Position numbers and translations under genes: made by a program
Notes under the pieces: generated by a model
Told to the model about the DNA's origin: nothing
The model's database searches: none
Seen by the model: only the letters and a program-made list of their open reading frames with translations
Assembly: GCA_023621995.1 (NCBI GenBank)
Contig: JAMOAB010000157.1
Coordinates: 42,222-106,221, forward strand
Direction of reading: 5' to 3'
Source of the DNA: Bacillota bacterium
GTDB lineage: Bacteria > Bacillota > Clostridia > Caldicoprobacterales > Xylanivirgaceae
Length of the DNA: 64,000 nucleotides
Shown: piece after piece, positions 42,838 to 51,710 of the stretch
Numbering within the stretch: the first letter of the stretch is position 1
Layout: the number at the start of each line of letters is the position of its first letter

Positions 42838-43905
42838 TCAAAAACCTTCAATTACACGATCTTCGGGAATAATAATATCCAACCGTTCTGAATTGCGACC
42901 TATTTTTCTAAAATCTATATTCAAAAGACTATTGGCTAAGTCAATCACCAAACCTGTCATCTTCATAGACAGTCCCAGTCTATTTCCTATTCCTTCTAGA
43001 GGCACCAAACCATATGGCACGTCCTCGTATATATATCTATGTCGTAAGCTGGAGGGTGCTTCTATAATATTATATGCATCTACATCCTGTATGCAACTAT
43101 AGAGGGTATCTCCTTCTGCCCCATAGCTCCGTTTAATCCACTCAGTTACCGATTCTACTTCCCATCCTAATCTACGCGATACCTCAATTCGTTCATTATC
43201 TAACTGCTCTAAAAAGCTAGCTATCGATGGAGTTATCCCATCATGGTAATATTTAAAACTATTTCTTTCATTTTCAATCCAACCAGCATTTAAAAGGGCA
43301 GGTGCGCAGTGAAGTATCATGCCTACATTACCTATTGAAGTTTGTATCATTGATTGGGCTGGAACAAAATAACGACCTATACAAGATGGCAAATTAGCAA
43401 TAACCTTTTTGTTATTTGTAGATGTAATAGTAGATAAGAGCACATCATTCTTTAAGGTAAATACAAATACAGAAGTTGGAGAAGTCTTTCTACATGTATA
43501 TATAATCGATTGTGTCTCTGCTATAATGGGATGTGCTGCACATCCCCATTGACGAAGCACACTGCTAAATTCTATAGCTCCAAAAGTTCTGCCTGGATTT
43601 AGTACAATGGTGACAGGTCTTTTTATATGTTCTGCTAACTGCCGTGCAATATCTGCATGTGCACTTGCTGGTGTGGTCACTAAAATAAGCTCGACATCAT
43701 GTACAGCCTCATCCATGTGAGTAGTTATAAGATCTATTTTGGCCTCACCTTCTATGGCACCTTGACAGTATATTATGTTATATGCCATTAATTCAGCTAT
43801 AGTAGAATATGATCTATTCCATAGCTTCACTTCATGCCCCTCAAGGGCTAAATGCGCTGCCATTGCATAACCCGAATTCCCGCCACCTAAAACAGCTATC
43901 TTCAT
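42838..43905 (-). CDS. Opine (octopine/nopaline) dehydrogenase family protein
   Basis: The ATG at 43905 (SD GAGGAGG, 8-base spacing) gives 355 residues; the frame upstream is open but lacks a site. The N-terminal Rossmann motif AVLGGGNSGYAMAAHLA binds NAD(P). The second domain includes PAQSMIQTSIGNVGMILHCAPALLNAG, close to the octopine dehydrogenase domain with its conserved His. Such enzymes reductively join an amino acid's amino group to a keto acid, or reverse this. It follows the cobalamin-mutase-like gene by 58 bases in one operon, so its substrate is probably the mutase product or precursor. Confidence 0.82.
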   Translation of the reverse strand: MKIAVLGGGNSGYAMAAHLALEGHEVKLWNRSYSTIAELMAYNIIYCQGAIEGEAKIDLITTHMDEAVHDVELILVTTPASAHADIARQLAEHIKRPVTIVLNPGRTFGAIEFSSVLRQWGCAAHPIIAETQSIIYTCRKTSPTSVFVFTLKNDVLLSTITSTNNKKVIANLPSCIGRYFVPAQSMIQTSIGNVGMILHCAPALLNAGWIENERNSFKYYHDGITPSIASFLEQLDNERIEVSRRLGWEVESVTEWIKRSYGAEGDTLYSCIQDVDAYNIIEAPSSLRHRYIYEDVPYGLVPLEGIGNRLGLSMKMTGLVIDLANSLLNIDFRKIGRNSERLDIIIPEDRVIEGF

Positions 43906-43963
43906 ATAACCCGCCTCCTCATTTTTCATTTGTCTTTAAACGGAATATGCCTAAAATCTTATC

Positions 43964-45646
43964 TCAAATAAGTTTATGTCTGTACGCATTATCTAGTATA
44001 TATCTCGTTCTTTCTGAATCTTTTAGTATATTCCCATCCCCATCTACACATTCGTAACCACCCTTTATCGGCATAGTCCTCACCTTGCCCAGTGCCGCAG
44101 GATTGCCTCTAAGATGTGGCGCATCTAATATGCCCAACCTAACCATCTGGGCTAAACATTCAGGATGGGCAAGGGGATCCTCATATCTATTCCCAAAATG
44201 CTGCTCCATATTAGTTATTACTTTTTTAGCTTCAGATATTAGATAATTTTTCCTGTCTAACACTTCAGGATCGGTTGTCATATCTGGGAAACCCTCCCAG
44301 GCATTTTTTAGGACACCTCTTACAATTTTACAACTCTCTATTACATCTTCTGGTGTTGCCGCATGATCTGCCTCAGTGAAACTAACTACATGGATAATCT
44401 GTGGTTTTAAAGCTAATGCAAGCAGTGTAGAGGCTGCAAGCTGCCCCTTTGCAACATCCATGTCTATAGAAAAATGTGTAAGACCTGCCCGTACCTGAGC
44501 TAAATATACAAAATTCTCGTCTTCTAATTCATCTATCATCGCCTTCTTTGCCAACATCTTAGCCAGGTCAGCCTTACCCAACGTCAAGCGAGGGGTATTA
44601 AACATAAATTGGGCAATATACTTTTTCACTCCCAATTTTTTAGCATTATAGGCTGCAATATAAAAATCTACAACCGCCATAACATCAGAACACTCTCTCA
44701 AGCTCCATTGATGTGATTCATTAATTTCAACAGGTATGTTACGCTCTCCATACCATTTTATAACCTGCCTATTTTCTTCTATTGCCTCTTCCAAAGTACG
44801 TTCAGATCTGCCATCTAGTTGACTATACCAGAAAAGTGGTATTGTACCCCACGCATTGTCAATAGTTTCAACACTGAGTTTTGCCCATTTTAATAGATTC
44901 CGAGTGCCTGCATATATGCGTAGTCTTGGATAGTTACCATATTGGGTAGCTGCATATATCATCTCTAGATCTTCTCTAGTACGTATTGGTACACCACCAG
45001 TGCCATCTAATCGTCTATCCATCTTCTCTGGCTCAAAAAAATACTGTTGTGCATTCTGATCAGGTGCCAATGAGATTACATCAACCTCTTTCGATAGGGC
45101 TATCTCTCTTATGCCGTCTATTGTATCTTCCAGGGAGGGTAAACCAAAATGATGCCTTATAAGCGGTCGATAATGTCCTTCCTCCTTTATAGAACGTAAA
45201 TCTAATTCCTCTCCCTCCAAACTAAATTGACCATGAACACTACTATGATCAGACTTTTTCCCATCTACATGTAGGGACTTAAGTATATATTCTATATGTT
45301 CTTCTCCTTGGAAAAAATAGCTAAATTGTTTAAAGTTCTTTGCAACTTCTATGCATTCAGGAGTCCCTCCAAAATAAAATAATCTGTCTTTATCTAACCC
45401 CCGGTCTTCTATCATGGTGAAAAATTCTTCTAAAATACCATGAAGTGCACTTGGCGTCAACCTGTAACTAACACATACGATATAGGGGTCATAGTCTTGT
45501 ACTGCTTGAACAATATGCTCTGGGGGTACGGCAGCACCTAAAAACTTAGTCTTATACCCTACACTATCTGCTAACTGCATATAAGCATATACACCTGCTA
45601 CATGAACACAATTGCCGATTGCTCCGCCTAATATTAGTCTATCCAT
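43964..45646 (-). CDS. Cobalamin-dependent glutamate-mutase-like protein, B12 domain and barrel in one chain
   Basis: The 560-residue protein has a B12-binding domain at about 1-130. It resembles glutamate mutase S: LILGGAIGNCVHVAG matches the S-subunit segment with D-x-H-x-x-G, but the Asp is replaced by Cys while the cobalt-ligand His and the Gly remain. VSYRLTPS and FYFGGT occupy later conserved positions. After a linker, residues about 190-560 resemble the barrel E subunit (WYGERNIPVEI, HVVSFTEADHAATPEDVIESC, a C terminus around GILDAPHLRG). A carbon-skeleton mutase is the best guess. The substrate is probably not glutamate, because the E-subunit PFGPLTG region differs. An opine-dehydrogenase-like gene follows. 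Confidence 0.75.
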   Translation of the reverse strand: MDRLILGGAIGNCVHVAGVYAYMQLADSVGYKTKFLGAAVPPEHIVQAVQDYDPYIVCVSYRLTPSALHGILEEFFTMIEDRGLDKDRLFYFGGTPECIEVAKNFKQFSYFFQGEEHIEYILKSLHVDGKKSDHSSVHGQFSLEGEELDLRSIKEEGHYRPLIRHHFGLPSLEDTIDGIREIALSKEVDVISLAPDQNAQQYFFEPEKMDRRLDGTGGVPIRTREDLEMIYAATQYGNYPRLRIYAGTRNLLKWAKLSVETIDNAWGTIPLFWYSQLDGRSERTLEEAIEENRQVIKWYGERNIPVEINESHQWSLRECSDVMAVVDFYIAAYNAKKLGVKKYIAQFMFNTPRLTLGKADLAKMLAKKAMIDELEDENFVYLAQVRAGLTHFSIDMDVAKGQLAASTLLALALKPQIIHVVSFTEADHAATPEDVIESCKIVRGVLKNAWEGFPDMTTDPEVLDRKNYLISEAKKVITNMEQHFGNRYEDPLAHPECLAQMVRLGILDAPHLRGNPAALGKVRTMPIKGGYECVDGDGNILKDSERTRYILDNAYRHKLI

Positions 45647-45994
45647 ACACTCACCCTTTCTACAAATTTTGCGAATAGTCTAATACAATACATAGTATAT
45701 TAAATATAATTACTTTATTATTTGAATTAATTAGATAACGTATTATTGAATAATAAATATGATAGTGGAATAAAAAATAGAAATAAAAAGTTTTTACGAA
45801 GACAATTAACTTGTATAAAAAATAAATTCTTAAGTTTAACATCTATTATACCATATAATTGAATTATATGCACTCTTTAATTCAAGCTATTTATCCATGT
45901 TTTTACATATTGTCCTTATTTTATCCAACATTTCTCCGTTAAATGCATTCTTTTGGTCTGTTTATATATTACAATATAGATAGACACAATTATA
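45647..45994. other. Gene-less AT-rich leader and spacer upstream of the mutase-like gene
   Basis: A 60-codon minus-strand frame at 45660-45842 is only low-complexity Phe/Tyr/Ile sequence without a ribosome-binding site. An extended -10 element (TGGTATAAT, minus strand, around 45845-45853) could start a transcript with a leader of about 190 bases. No cobalamin-riboswitch B12 box is visible. Confidence 0.45.
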
Positions 45995-46030
45995 AAAAAG
46001 CAAGCGGCATTGGAATGCCGCTTGCTTTTT
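45995..46030 (-). terminator. Terminator of the gene at 46035-46766
   Basis: A 17-base-pair perfect stem (AAAAAGCAAGCGGCATT and complement, two-base centre) with a strong T-run lies five bases after the stop codon. Confidence 0.85.
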
Positions 46031-46034
46031 GATA

Positions 46035-46766
46035 TTACTCAGCGTCTATTTCATTAGGTCTAATAACCGGTTTTACCGGATCTAGATTACTTTCTCTAGC
46101 CCGTATATCTTCTAATTGAGGTGGGAAAAGAGGTAACCTAAAGAATTCATCACAGACATTCTCTGCAAACTCTTCACATGGTGGTATCTCGCAGAATCCA
46201 AATGCAGGGATTAATAGCTCTACTCTAGCAATTATCTTCAGAATTATAGTAATGCATATATCTACATCAAATCTTACTGCATCACCGGGTACAAAAGTGC
46301 CTGATACGCATATGGCATTTACAACACTCTCTAATTCAAATGGTATTACCGATTCATCAGGTACAAACATTACAACATCTTTGGGAATTACTATAACTGC
46401 ACATCCTGACCCCCTTTTACCATTTGCATCCTCAAATGATACTTCAAGAGGTATCTCTACCTTTGTTCTAACTCTTGCAAAATTTGGCCTCTCAGGTATC
46501 CTCTCTATCTTTGTACCTACCAATTTTCCCTTAACCGAAGTGCTACGGCAACTTAAAAATGTCAAGGGAGGAGTAAATCCTGATGAAGGTGGAGTTACAT
46601 CTTTAACAATAACTCTAACATTATCTAAAGTCTCCTGCTGTAAACACGAATCATATACCTTATTTACTTGAATGCATACTCTCTCTGTTATTCTTCTCAA
46701 TCCGTCAAAGCCTATCCTTCCGGGACAGCGCTCATTTCCTTCATTTTTATATGAATAAAACGACAT
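46035..46766 (-). CDS. Conserved-looking hypothetical protein, possibly spore- or surface-associated
   Basis: The ATG at 46766 has a strong site (AAGGAGG, seven-base spacing) and gives 243 residues. There is no signal peptide. The sequence is rich in Val/Ile beta-strand-like segments, with scattered cysteines (ERCPGR, RVCIQV, DSCLQQ, EIPPCEEFAENVC) and a proline-rich C terminus. The repeated hydrophobic strands and Cys content are like clostridial spore-coat or exosporium proteins, but I recognise no family and the function is unknown. It is read divergently from the propeller/coiled-coil gene, and a strong terminator ends it. Confidence 0.55.
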   Translation of the reverse strand: MSFYSYKNEGNERCPGRIGFDGLRRITERVCIQVNKVYDSCLQQETLDNVRVIVKDVTPPSSGFTPPLTFLSCRSTSVKGKLVGTKIERIPERPNFARVRTKVEIPLEVSFEDANGKRGSGCAVIVIPKDVVMFVPDESVIPFELESVVNAICVSGTFVPGDAVRFDVDICITIILKIIARVELLIPAFGFCEIPPCEEFAENVCDEFFRLPLFPPQLEDIRARESNLDPVKPVIRPNEIDAE

Positions 46767-46801
46767 GAAATAACCTCCTTCCAAGCTTTTGTCGATTTAA
46801 A

Positions 46802-46824
46802 AATACCTATTTAATAAAGGTATT
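46802..46824 (-). terminator. Small hairpin with T-run in the leader of the 46766 gene
   Basis: AATACCT and AGGTATT pair across a short AT loop and are followed by five T residues on the minus strand, upstream of the gene it precedes. If transcribed, it could act as a leader attenuator. Confidence 0.35.
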
Positions 46825-46930
46825 CTATTGCATAATATGTCATATACTATAATCTTGTGCTATCTCTTGTGATAAATTTGCTGCTAATATAATATCTATA
46901 AATAGAACGCAAAAAAGGGGTGATATTATA

Positions 46931-48340
46931 ATGGATAAACAATACATGCTAGAAGCCCTATCTGGTACAATGTGGCATATATATGCAGACGAAAATTCCC
47001 GTATAATGTATACTAAAAAGCAAGATAATATATGGTTGGATCCTTTACTCCTCGACAGGTTTGTGGCAAAAAACTTTAGTGCAACCATAGGAATAGATGA
47101 AAAAGTACATCTAATAGTATATACAGCAACAAAACAGCTTATATATTATCAGTGGAATGGAAATCAATGGTTATATAGCATAATATCCACTATACGCTCT
47201 CGATTTCAAGATGTTATATTTACGAAGATTTTGGCCGACAGAGAACATATACATATGATTTATCATGTGGGAAATACTCTCTTTAAGAGCACAGAAACTG
47301 TCTATCATTATTATGGCAATGGCTTTAATTGGCAAGGAGGAAAGATACTCTCATTCCCTTCTGAAGATAATATAAATATAATAGATGTATATTGGTATAA
47401 TGCAGACAATATATATCTCAATTACTCACACAAAAAAGATAATAACACCTATATATATATATCTAAATTTAATAGAAAAGAATATATATGGACTAATGCC
47501 AATTTATTGGTAAAGACACCTATATATCTGAACAAAATTCAAATCTGTGCTGATACTAATGAAAATATCCACACAATTGGAATAAATGAAGAAAATAATA
47601 TGTATACACTCCATTATATTGAAGATGGAAATGATCGCACGATTTTAAGTGCAAAACCTGAACCTTTCGTATCTCCTTTAATAAAATGCTTAAATGATGG
47701 CAGTATATACATAGCCTGGAGTATGAACGATAAGATTTTTTCAATAATTTCAACTGATAGGGGAAAGAGTTTTAATAAATTAAAAGAAATCTCCTCCCAT
47801 GATATCTCTTTATTTGAACACGTAACTATAGACGATAACAATTTTTCACATTCCAAAAAGAGCTTTGCAAGACTCTATCCTCGTTTTGAAGTACATGAAA
47901 AGTTGATACTTAGTGATATAAAAACTGAACAAGCTATCTTATATTATCCTAAAACAGATGAGTTAGAAACCATGAAAAAAGAAGTAAATTCACTCAAAAA
48001 TCAGGTGAGTCATTTTGTCAATCAGTTTGACGATCTCTACTCAATACTCAACAGTTTAAGAGAGCGCATTATACAATATGAACAGAGTCTATATCAAATG
48101 CAACTTACTATAAAGAGACAGACAAATGAAATAGAGCGACTACAGAAACTTTCTAGCAAAAAAAACTATCAAAATGCCGTCAACTACTCAATAGAATATG
48201 AACAGAATGAACATAATGATAAAATAGAAATGTCCGGTGAAGAAAATGAAGAAATTATAAACGTAGGTAATACAAAAATAATTATCAATAGAGAAGAAGA
48301 TGTAGACGACAGAGAAGAAGATGTAGACGACAATAATTAA
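46931..48340 (+). CDS. Beta-propeller-like protein with coiled coil and acidic tail
   Basis: The 469-residue protein begins with about 330 residues of repeated short strands with W/Y-containing blades (GTMWHIYADENSRIMYTKKQDN, YYQWNGNQWLY, HYYGNGFNWQG, ISTDRGKSF), similar to BNR or sialidase-like propellers. A coiled coil follows at about 345-415 (MKKEVNSLKNQVSHFVNQ). The end is highly acidic and holds the exact repeat REEDVDD twice. There is no signal peptide. I do not recognise a named family; clostridial genomes carry similar proteins around sporulation loci. ATG 46931 follows AAAGGGGTGAT. Confidence 0.6.
   Translation: MDKQYMLEALSGTMWHIYADENSRIMYTKKQDNIWLDPLLLDRFVAKNFSATIGIDEKVHLIVYTATKQLIYYQWNGNQWLYSIISTIRSRFQDVIFTKILADREHIHMIYHVGNTLFKSTETVYHYYGNGFNWQGGKILSFPSEDNINIIDVYWYNADNIYLNYSHKKDNNTYIYISKFNRKEYIWTNANLLVKTPIYLNKIQICADTNENIHTIGINEENNMYTLHYIEDGNDRTILSAKPEPFVSPLIKCLNDGSIYIAWSMNDKIFSIISTDRGKSFNKLKEISSHDISLFEHVTIDDNNFSHSKKSFARLYPRFEVHEKLILSDIKTEQAILYYPKTDELETMKKEVNSLKNQVSHFVNQFDDLYSILNSLRERIIQYEQSLYQMQLTIKRQTNEIERLQKLSSKKNYQNAVNYSIEYEQNEHNDKIEMSGEENEEIINVGNTKIIINREEDVDDREEDVDDNN
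48290..48331 (+). repeat. Exact 21-base tandem duplication at the 3' end of the propeller/coiled-coil gene
   Basis: The unit agagaagaagatgtagacga plus c occurs twice in tandem with no mismatch and encodes the duplicated acidic block REEDVDD. The absence of mismatches suggests a recent event. Confidence 0.85.
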
Positions 48341-48407
48341 TCTATCTTATAAAAACTGATATATCCTTTACAGAAAAATACACACATAAATAGTCTATCT
48401 ATTGTGT

Positions 48408-48441
48408 AAAGACAGGGGATGTCTAAACATTCCCTGTCTTT
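48408..48441. terminator. Bidirectional terminator between the propeller gene and engB
   Basis: AAAGACAGGG-ATG pairs with CATTCCCTGTCTTT (one G-T pair) around a six-base loop, with T or A runs on both sides, between two convergent genes. Confidence 0.75.
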
Positions 48442-48448
48442 AAAATAT

Positions 48449-49051
48449 CTATAAATCATCATAATAATTATTTATAGATATATCCATAAGTTCCAAGACC
48501 CTATCCTTTCCCTGACTAGTAATAGCAGAAAATGGGATAATGGGTATAAACTGTGACCATCCCAGTTTTCTCCTTATGAGCTCGACTTGGGGTTTCCATC
48601 TTGTTTTTCCAATTTTATCTGACTTGGTCGCAATCCCCACAACAGGTAATCCATAGAATTGTATCCATTCAGCCATCTGTATATCCAATTGAGTAGGGGC
48701 ATGCCTTATATCCAACACATGGAGTATAAGGGCTATATTGGCATTATAGTGAAGATAGGTATCTATCATGTTTCCCCAATCTAGTTGCTCCTGTTTTGAA
48801 ACTTTGGCATACCCATATCCTGGTAAGTCAACAATATAAAACTTATCATCTATCATATAGAAGTTTACAGTCCTAGTCTTACCTGGTTGGCCACTCGTAT
48901 GGGCTAGTTTTTTATTGTTTGCTATACAGTTTATAAATGAAGATTTCCCAACATTAGACTTTCCCACAAGTACTACATGGGGCTTACTGTCTTTTGGATA
49001 ATCTTCTGGATTTACAGCACTCTTGACATAATAGGCTTTCTTTATATTCAT
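48449..49051 (-). CDS. engB: Ribosome-biogenesis GTPase EngB/YsxC
   Basis: The 200-residue GTPase has G1 GKSNVGKSS near residue 30, G3 DLPGYGYAKVS, G4 TKSDK and G5 SAITSQGKD, and the length of the EngB family. EngB is needed for assembly of the large ribosomal subunit. Its ATG shares one base with the lon stop codon (TAATG), so it is coupled to lon, a conserved pairing in Firmicutes. Confidence 0.96.
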   Translation of the reverse strand: MNIKKAYYVKSAVNPEDYPKDSKPHVVLVGKSNVGKSSFINCIANNKKLAHTSGQPGKTRTVNFYMIDDKFYIVDLPGYGYAKVSKQEQLDWGNMIDTYLHYNANIALILHVLDIRHAPTQLDIQMAEWIQFYGLPVVGIATKSDKIGKTRWKPQVELIRRKLGWSQFIPIIPFSAITSQGKDRVLELMDISINNYYDDL

Positions 49052-51480
49052 TAGGTAATCACTTCCTCCATCTGATAGCTCTTTTCTACCGGGATGCTAA
49101 TTCTGCCCATTTCTCTATCCATTTTTTCACTTGTTTTTCTCTTCGATTTGGGTGTGTTGAGCAATGCATGTCCTAACACTTCGTCTATATGCTCAACTGT
49201 AATTATATCTATTTCCCTCCGTACATTATCTGGTATCTCTTCAATATCCTTTATATTTTCTGCAGGGATAATCACTTTTTCAACACCTGCCCTGTGGGCT
49301 GCTAGCATTTTCTCCTTAAGACCACCAATAGGCAATACTCTTCCCCTTAGTGTTATCTCTCCTGTCATAGCTACGTTATTTTTGACTGGAATTTCTGTAA
49401 GTGCCGATATTATAGCTGTTGTTATTGTGATACCTGCTGAAGGCCCATCTTTAGGTATTGCTCCCTCTGGTACGTGCACATGTATATCTGTATTTTCATA
49501 AAAATTTGGATCAATACCAAATTCTTTTGCTTTGGATCGTATATAGCTAAATCCAGCATTTGCAGATTCTTTCATAACGTCGCCTAATTTACCAGTAAGA
49601 GTTAACTTACCCGTTCCATGCATAGGAACAGCTTCAACTGATAATGTATCTCCTCCTACCACTGTCCATGCAAGTCCTGTCACTACACCAACTTGATCTC
49701 TTTTGTCTACCTTGTCGTAGCGATATTTAGGCATTCCCAGATATTTATCTAAATTCCTTGCACTTATCCTTACATGGCTTTGTCCCGTCTCTATAATTCG
49801 CTTAGCTGCCTTTCTACATATCTTGGCTATCTCCCGCTCTAGATTTCGTACACCAGATTCCCTAGTATAATAGTTTATTATATTCAAAATGGTATCATCT
49901 GAAATTAAAATACTTCCCTCTTCTAAACCGTGCTCTTTAAGCTGCTTAGGTATTAGATATTTAATTGCAATATTTAACTTTTCCCCATCGGTATAGCCAG
50001 CAATTCTTATAACTTCCATCCTATCCAATAAAGGACCAGGTATGGTGTCTACAGTATTGGCTGTAGTCAGGAACATGACCTTGGATAGGTCAAATGGCAG
50101 ATCTAAATAGTGATCCCTAAATGCAAAATTTTGTTCACCATCTAGCACTTCCAGTAATGCCGATGCTGGATCACCTCTAAAATCACTGCTCATCTTATCA
50201 ATTTCATCAAGAAGAAATACAGGATTTTTAGTACCTGCTTGCTTCATACCAGATATTATTCTGCCCGGTATAGCACCTACATAAGTACGCCTATGTCCTC
50301 TTATTTCCGCTTCATCTCGCACTCCACCCAAAGACATCCTAACAAATTCTCTATCTAATGCTCTTGCAATAGACTTTGCAATAGATGTCTTACCTACACC
50401 AGGAGGTCCTACAAAACAAAGTATGGGACCCTTCATATTATTTGTCAGCTGTTTCACTGCTAAATATTCAATGATTCTCTCTTTTACCTCTTCCAATCCA
50501 TAATGATCTTCATCTAATATCTTAGCAGCCATCTTGAGGTCTGCATTGTCTTGGGTCTCTCTATTCCAAGGTAATTCTAATATCCAATCTAAATATGTTC
50601 TAATGACTGAACCTTCAGCTGAAGTAGAGGGCATTTTTGATAGTCTGTCTACTTCCTTCAGAGCTTTTTTATATGCTTCATCTGGTAAATCTAGGCTTTC
50701 TATTTTCTCTATATATTCATCTATCTCGCTTGAAATTATATCGTATTCTCCCAGTTCCTTCTGTATGGCTTTGAGTTTTTCCCTTAAATAGTATTCCTTT
50801 TGCACCCTATCTACTTGTTTTTTAACGCGCTTGTCTATTTTGTCTTCAATCTCTAGTATCTGTACCTCCTTTGTCAGCATACCATATAGTTTTTCTAGAC
50901 GCTCTACCGGATCTAATGCATTTAATATACTCTGTTTATCTTCAGTCTTAACTAACACATTGGACGCAACTATATCTGCCAATTGTCCAGGTTCATCTAC
51001 AGTATGGATAGAGAGCAGAAGCTCTGGCGCCACCTTATTACTTAGTTTAATATAGTCCTCAAATATATCTAATATGCTTCGCATCAGAGCTTCTTGTTGT
51101 AATCGTTCTTTATCAGTATATTCGAAAAGTTCTTCCTCTATTTCTACTTCAAAATATGGATCATATTTTGTATATTCTATTATCTTTCCTCTTTTTAATC
51201 CTTCTGCTAGTACCCTTACAGTATCTCCAGGCAGTTTTAGAAGTTGTTTTATATTAGCGATAGTACCCACTCTATAGATGTCATCTATTTCCGGATCGTC
51301 TATTTTAGCATTCTTTTGGGATACTAACAAAATATTTTGATCTTGCATCATGGCCTGCTCTAAAGCAGATATGGATTTATCACGTCCAACATCAAAATAT
51401 AGTACCATATTGGGAAAAACTGTCAAACCCCTCAATGCAAGAAGAGGGAGCCTTCTAGTATTCTTTTGTCCATCAGCCAT
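49051..51480 (-). CDS. lon: ATP-dependent protease LonA
   Basis: From ATG 51480 (GAAGGAG, nine-base spacing; upstream ATGs at 51489 and 51498 fit less well) the product has 809 residues. It has the N-terminal Lon substrate-binding domain ([16 protein letters not shown]), an AAA+ module with P-loop GPPGVGKTS and Walker B FLLDEID, and a C-terminal protease domain with the Ser of [14 protein letters not shown] and the Lys of IGGLKEK. It degrades misfolded and regulatory proteins. It is flanked by engB and lonB in the conserved protein-quality locus. Confidence 0.96.
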   Translation of the reverse strand: MADGQKNTRRLPLLALRGLTVFPNMVLYFDVGRDKSISALEQAMMQDQNILLVSQKNAKIDDPEIDDIYRVGTIANIKQLLKLPGDTVRVLAEGLKRGKIIEYTKYDPYFEVEIEEELFEYTDKERLQQEALMRSILDIFEDYIKLSNKVAPELLLSIHTVDEPGQLADIVASNVLVKTEDKQSILNALDPVERLEKLYGMLTKEVQILEIEDKIDKRVKKQVDRVQKEYYLREKLKAIQKELGEYDIISSEIDEYIEKIESLDLPDEAYKKALKEVDRLSKMPSTSAEGSVIRTYLDWILELPWNRETQDNADLKMAAKILDEDHYGLEEVKERIIEYLAVKQLTNNMKGPILCFVGPPGVGKTSIAKSIARALDREFVRMSLGGVRDEAEIRGHRRTYVGAIPGRIISGMKQAGTKNPVFLLDEIDKMSSDFRGDPASALLEVLDGEQNFAFRDHYLDLPFDLSKVMFLTTANTVDTIPGPLLDRMEVIRIAGYTDGEKLNIAIKYLIPKQLKEHGLEEGSILISDDTILNIINYYTRESGVRNLEREIAKICRKAAKRIIETGQSHVRISARNLDKYLGMPKYRYDKVDKRDQVGVVTGLAWTVVGGDTLSVEAVPMHGTGKLTLTGKLGDVMKESANAGFSYIRSKAKEFGIDPNFYENTDIHVHVPEGAIPKDGPSAGITITTAIISALTEIPVKNNVAMTGEITLRGRVLPIGGLKEKMLAAHRAGVEKVIIPAENIKDIEEIPDNVRREIDIITVEHIDEVLGHALLNTPKSKRKTSEKMDREMGRISIPVEKSYQMEEVIT

Positions 51481-51680
51481 ATTATTCATCTCCTTCATTT
51501 CAACTCTCTTGCATGTAGTATTTTAATATCATTCCTTGAATTGCAACTTCTTCTCCATTCATGTATTAATATCTTTAAAAATGAAATTTACCCATAAAGC
51601 AGTACTTACCCCAGTTAAATCCAAAACTTGCACACTTAAAAAGATCGGTAATAATATATTAACATAAATAACTACATAAA

Positions 51681-51703
51681 AAAACCAGGGATTCCCTGGT
51701 TTT
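51681..51703 (-). terminator. Intrinsic terminator of lonB
   Basis: AAAACCAGGGA and TCCCTGGTTTT form a perfect stem around one central base, directly after lonB; on the minus strand it is followed by TTTATGTAG. Confidence 0.7.
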
Positions 51704-51710
51704 TCTCTTT

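Noticed and set aside
45660..45842. 60-codon minus-strand frame
   Set aside because: Low-complexity Phe/Tyr/Ile sequence in an AT-rich leader without a start site.
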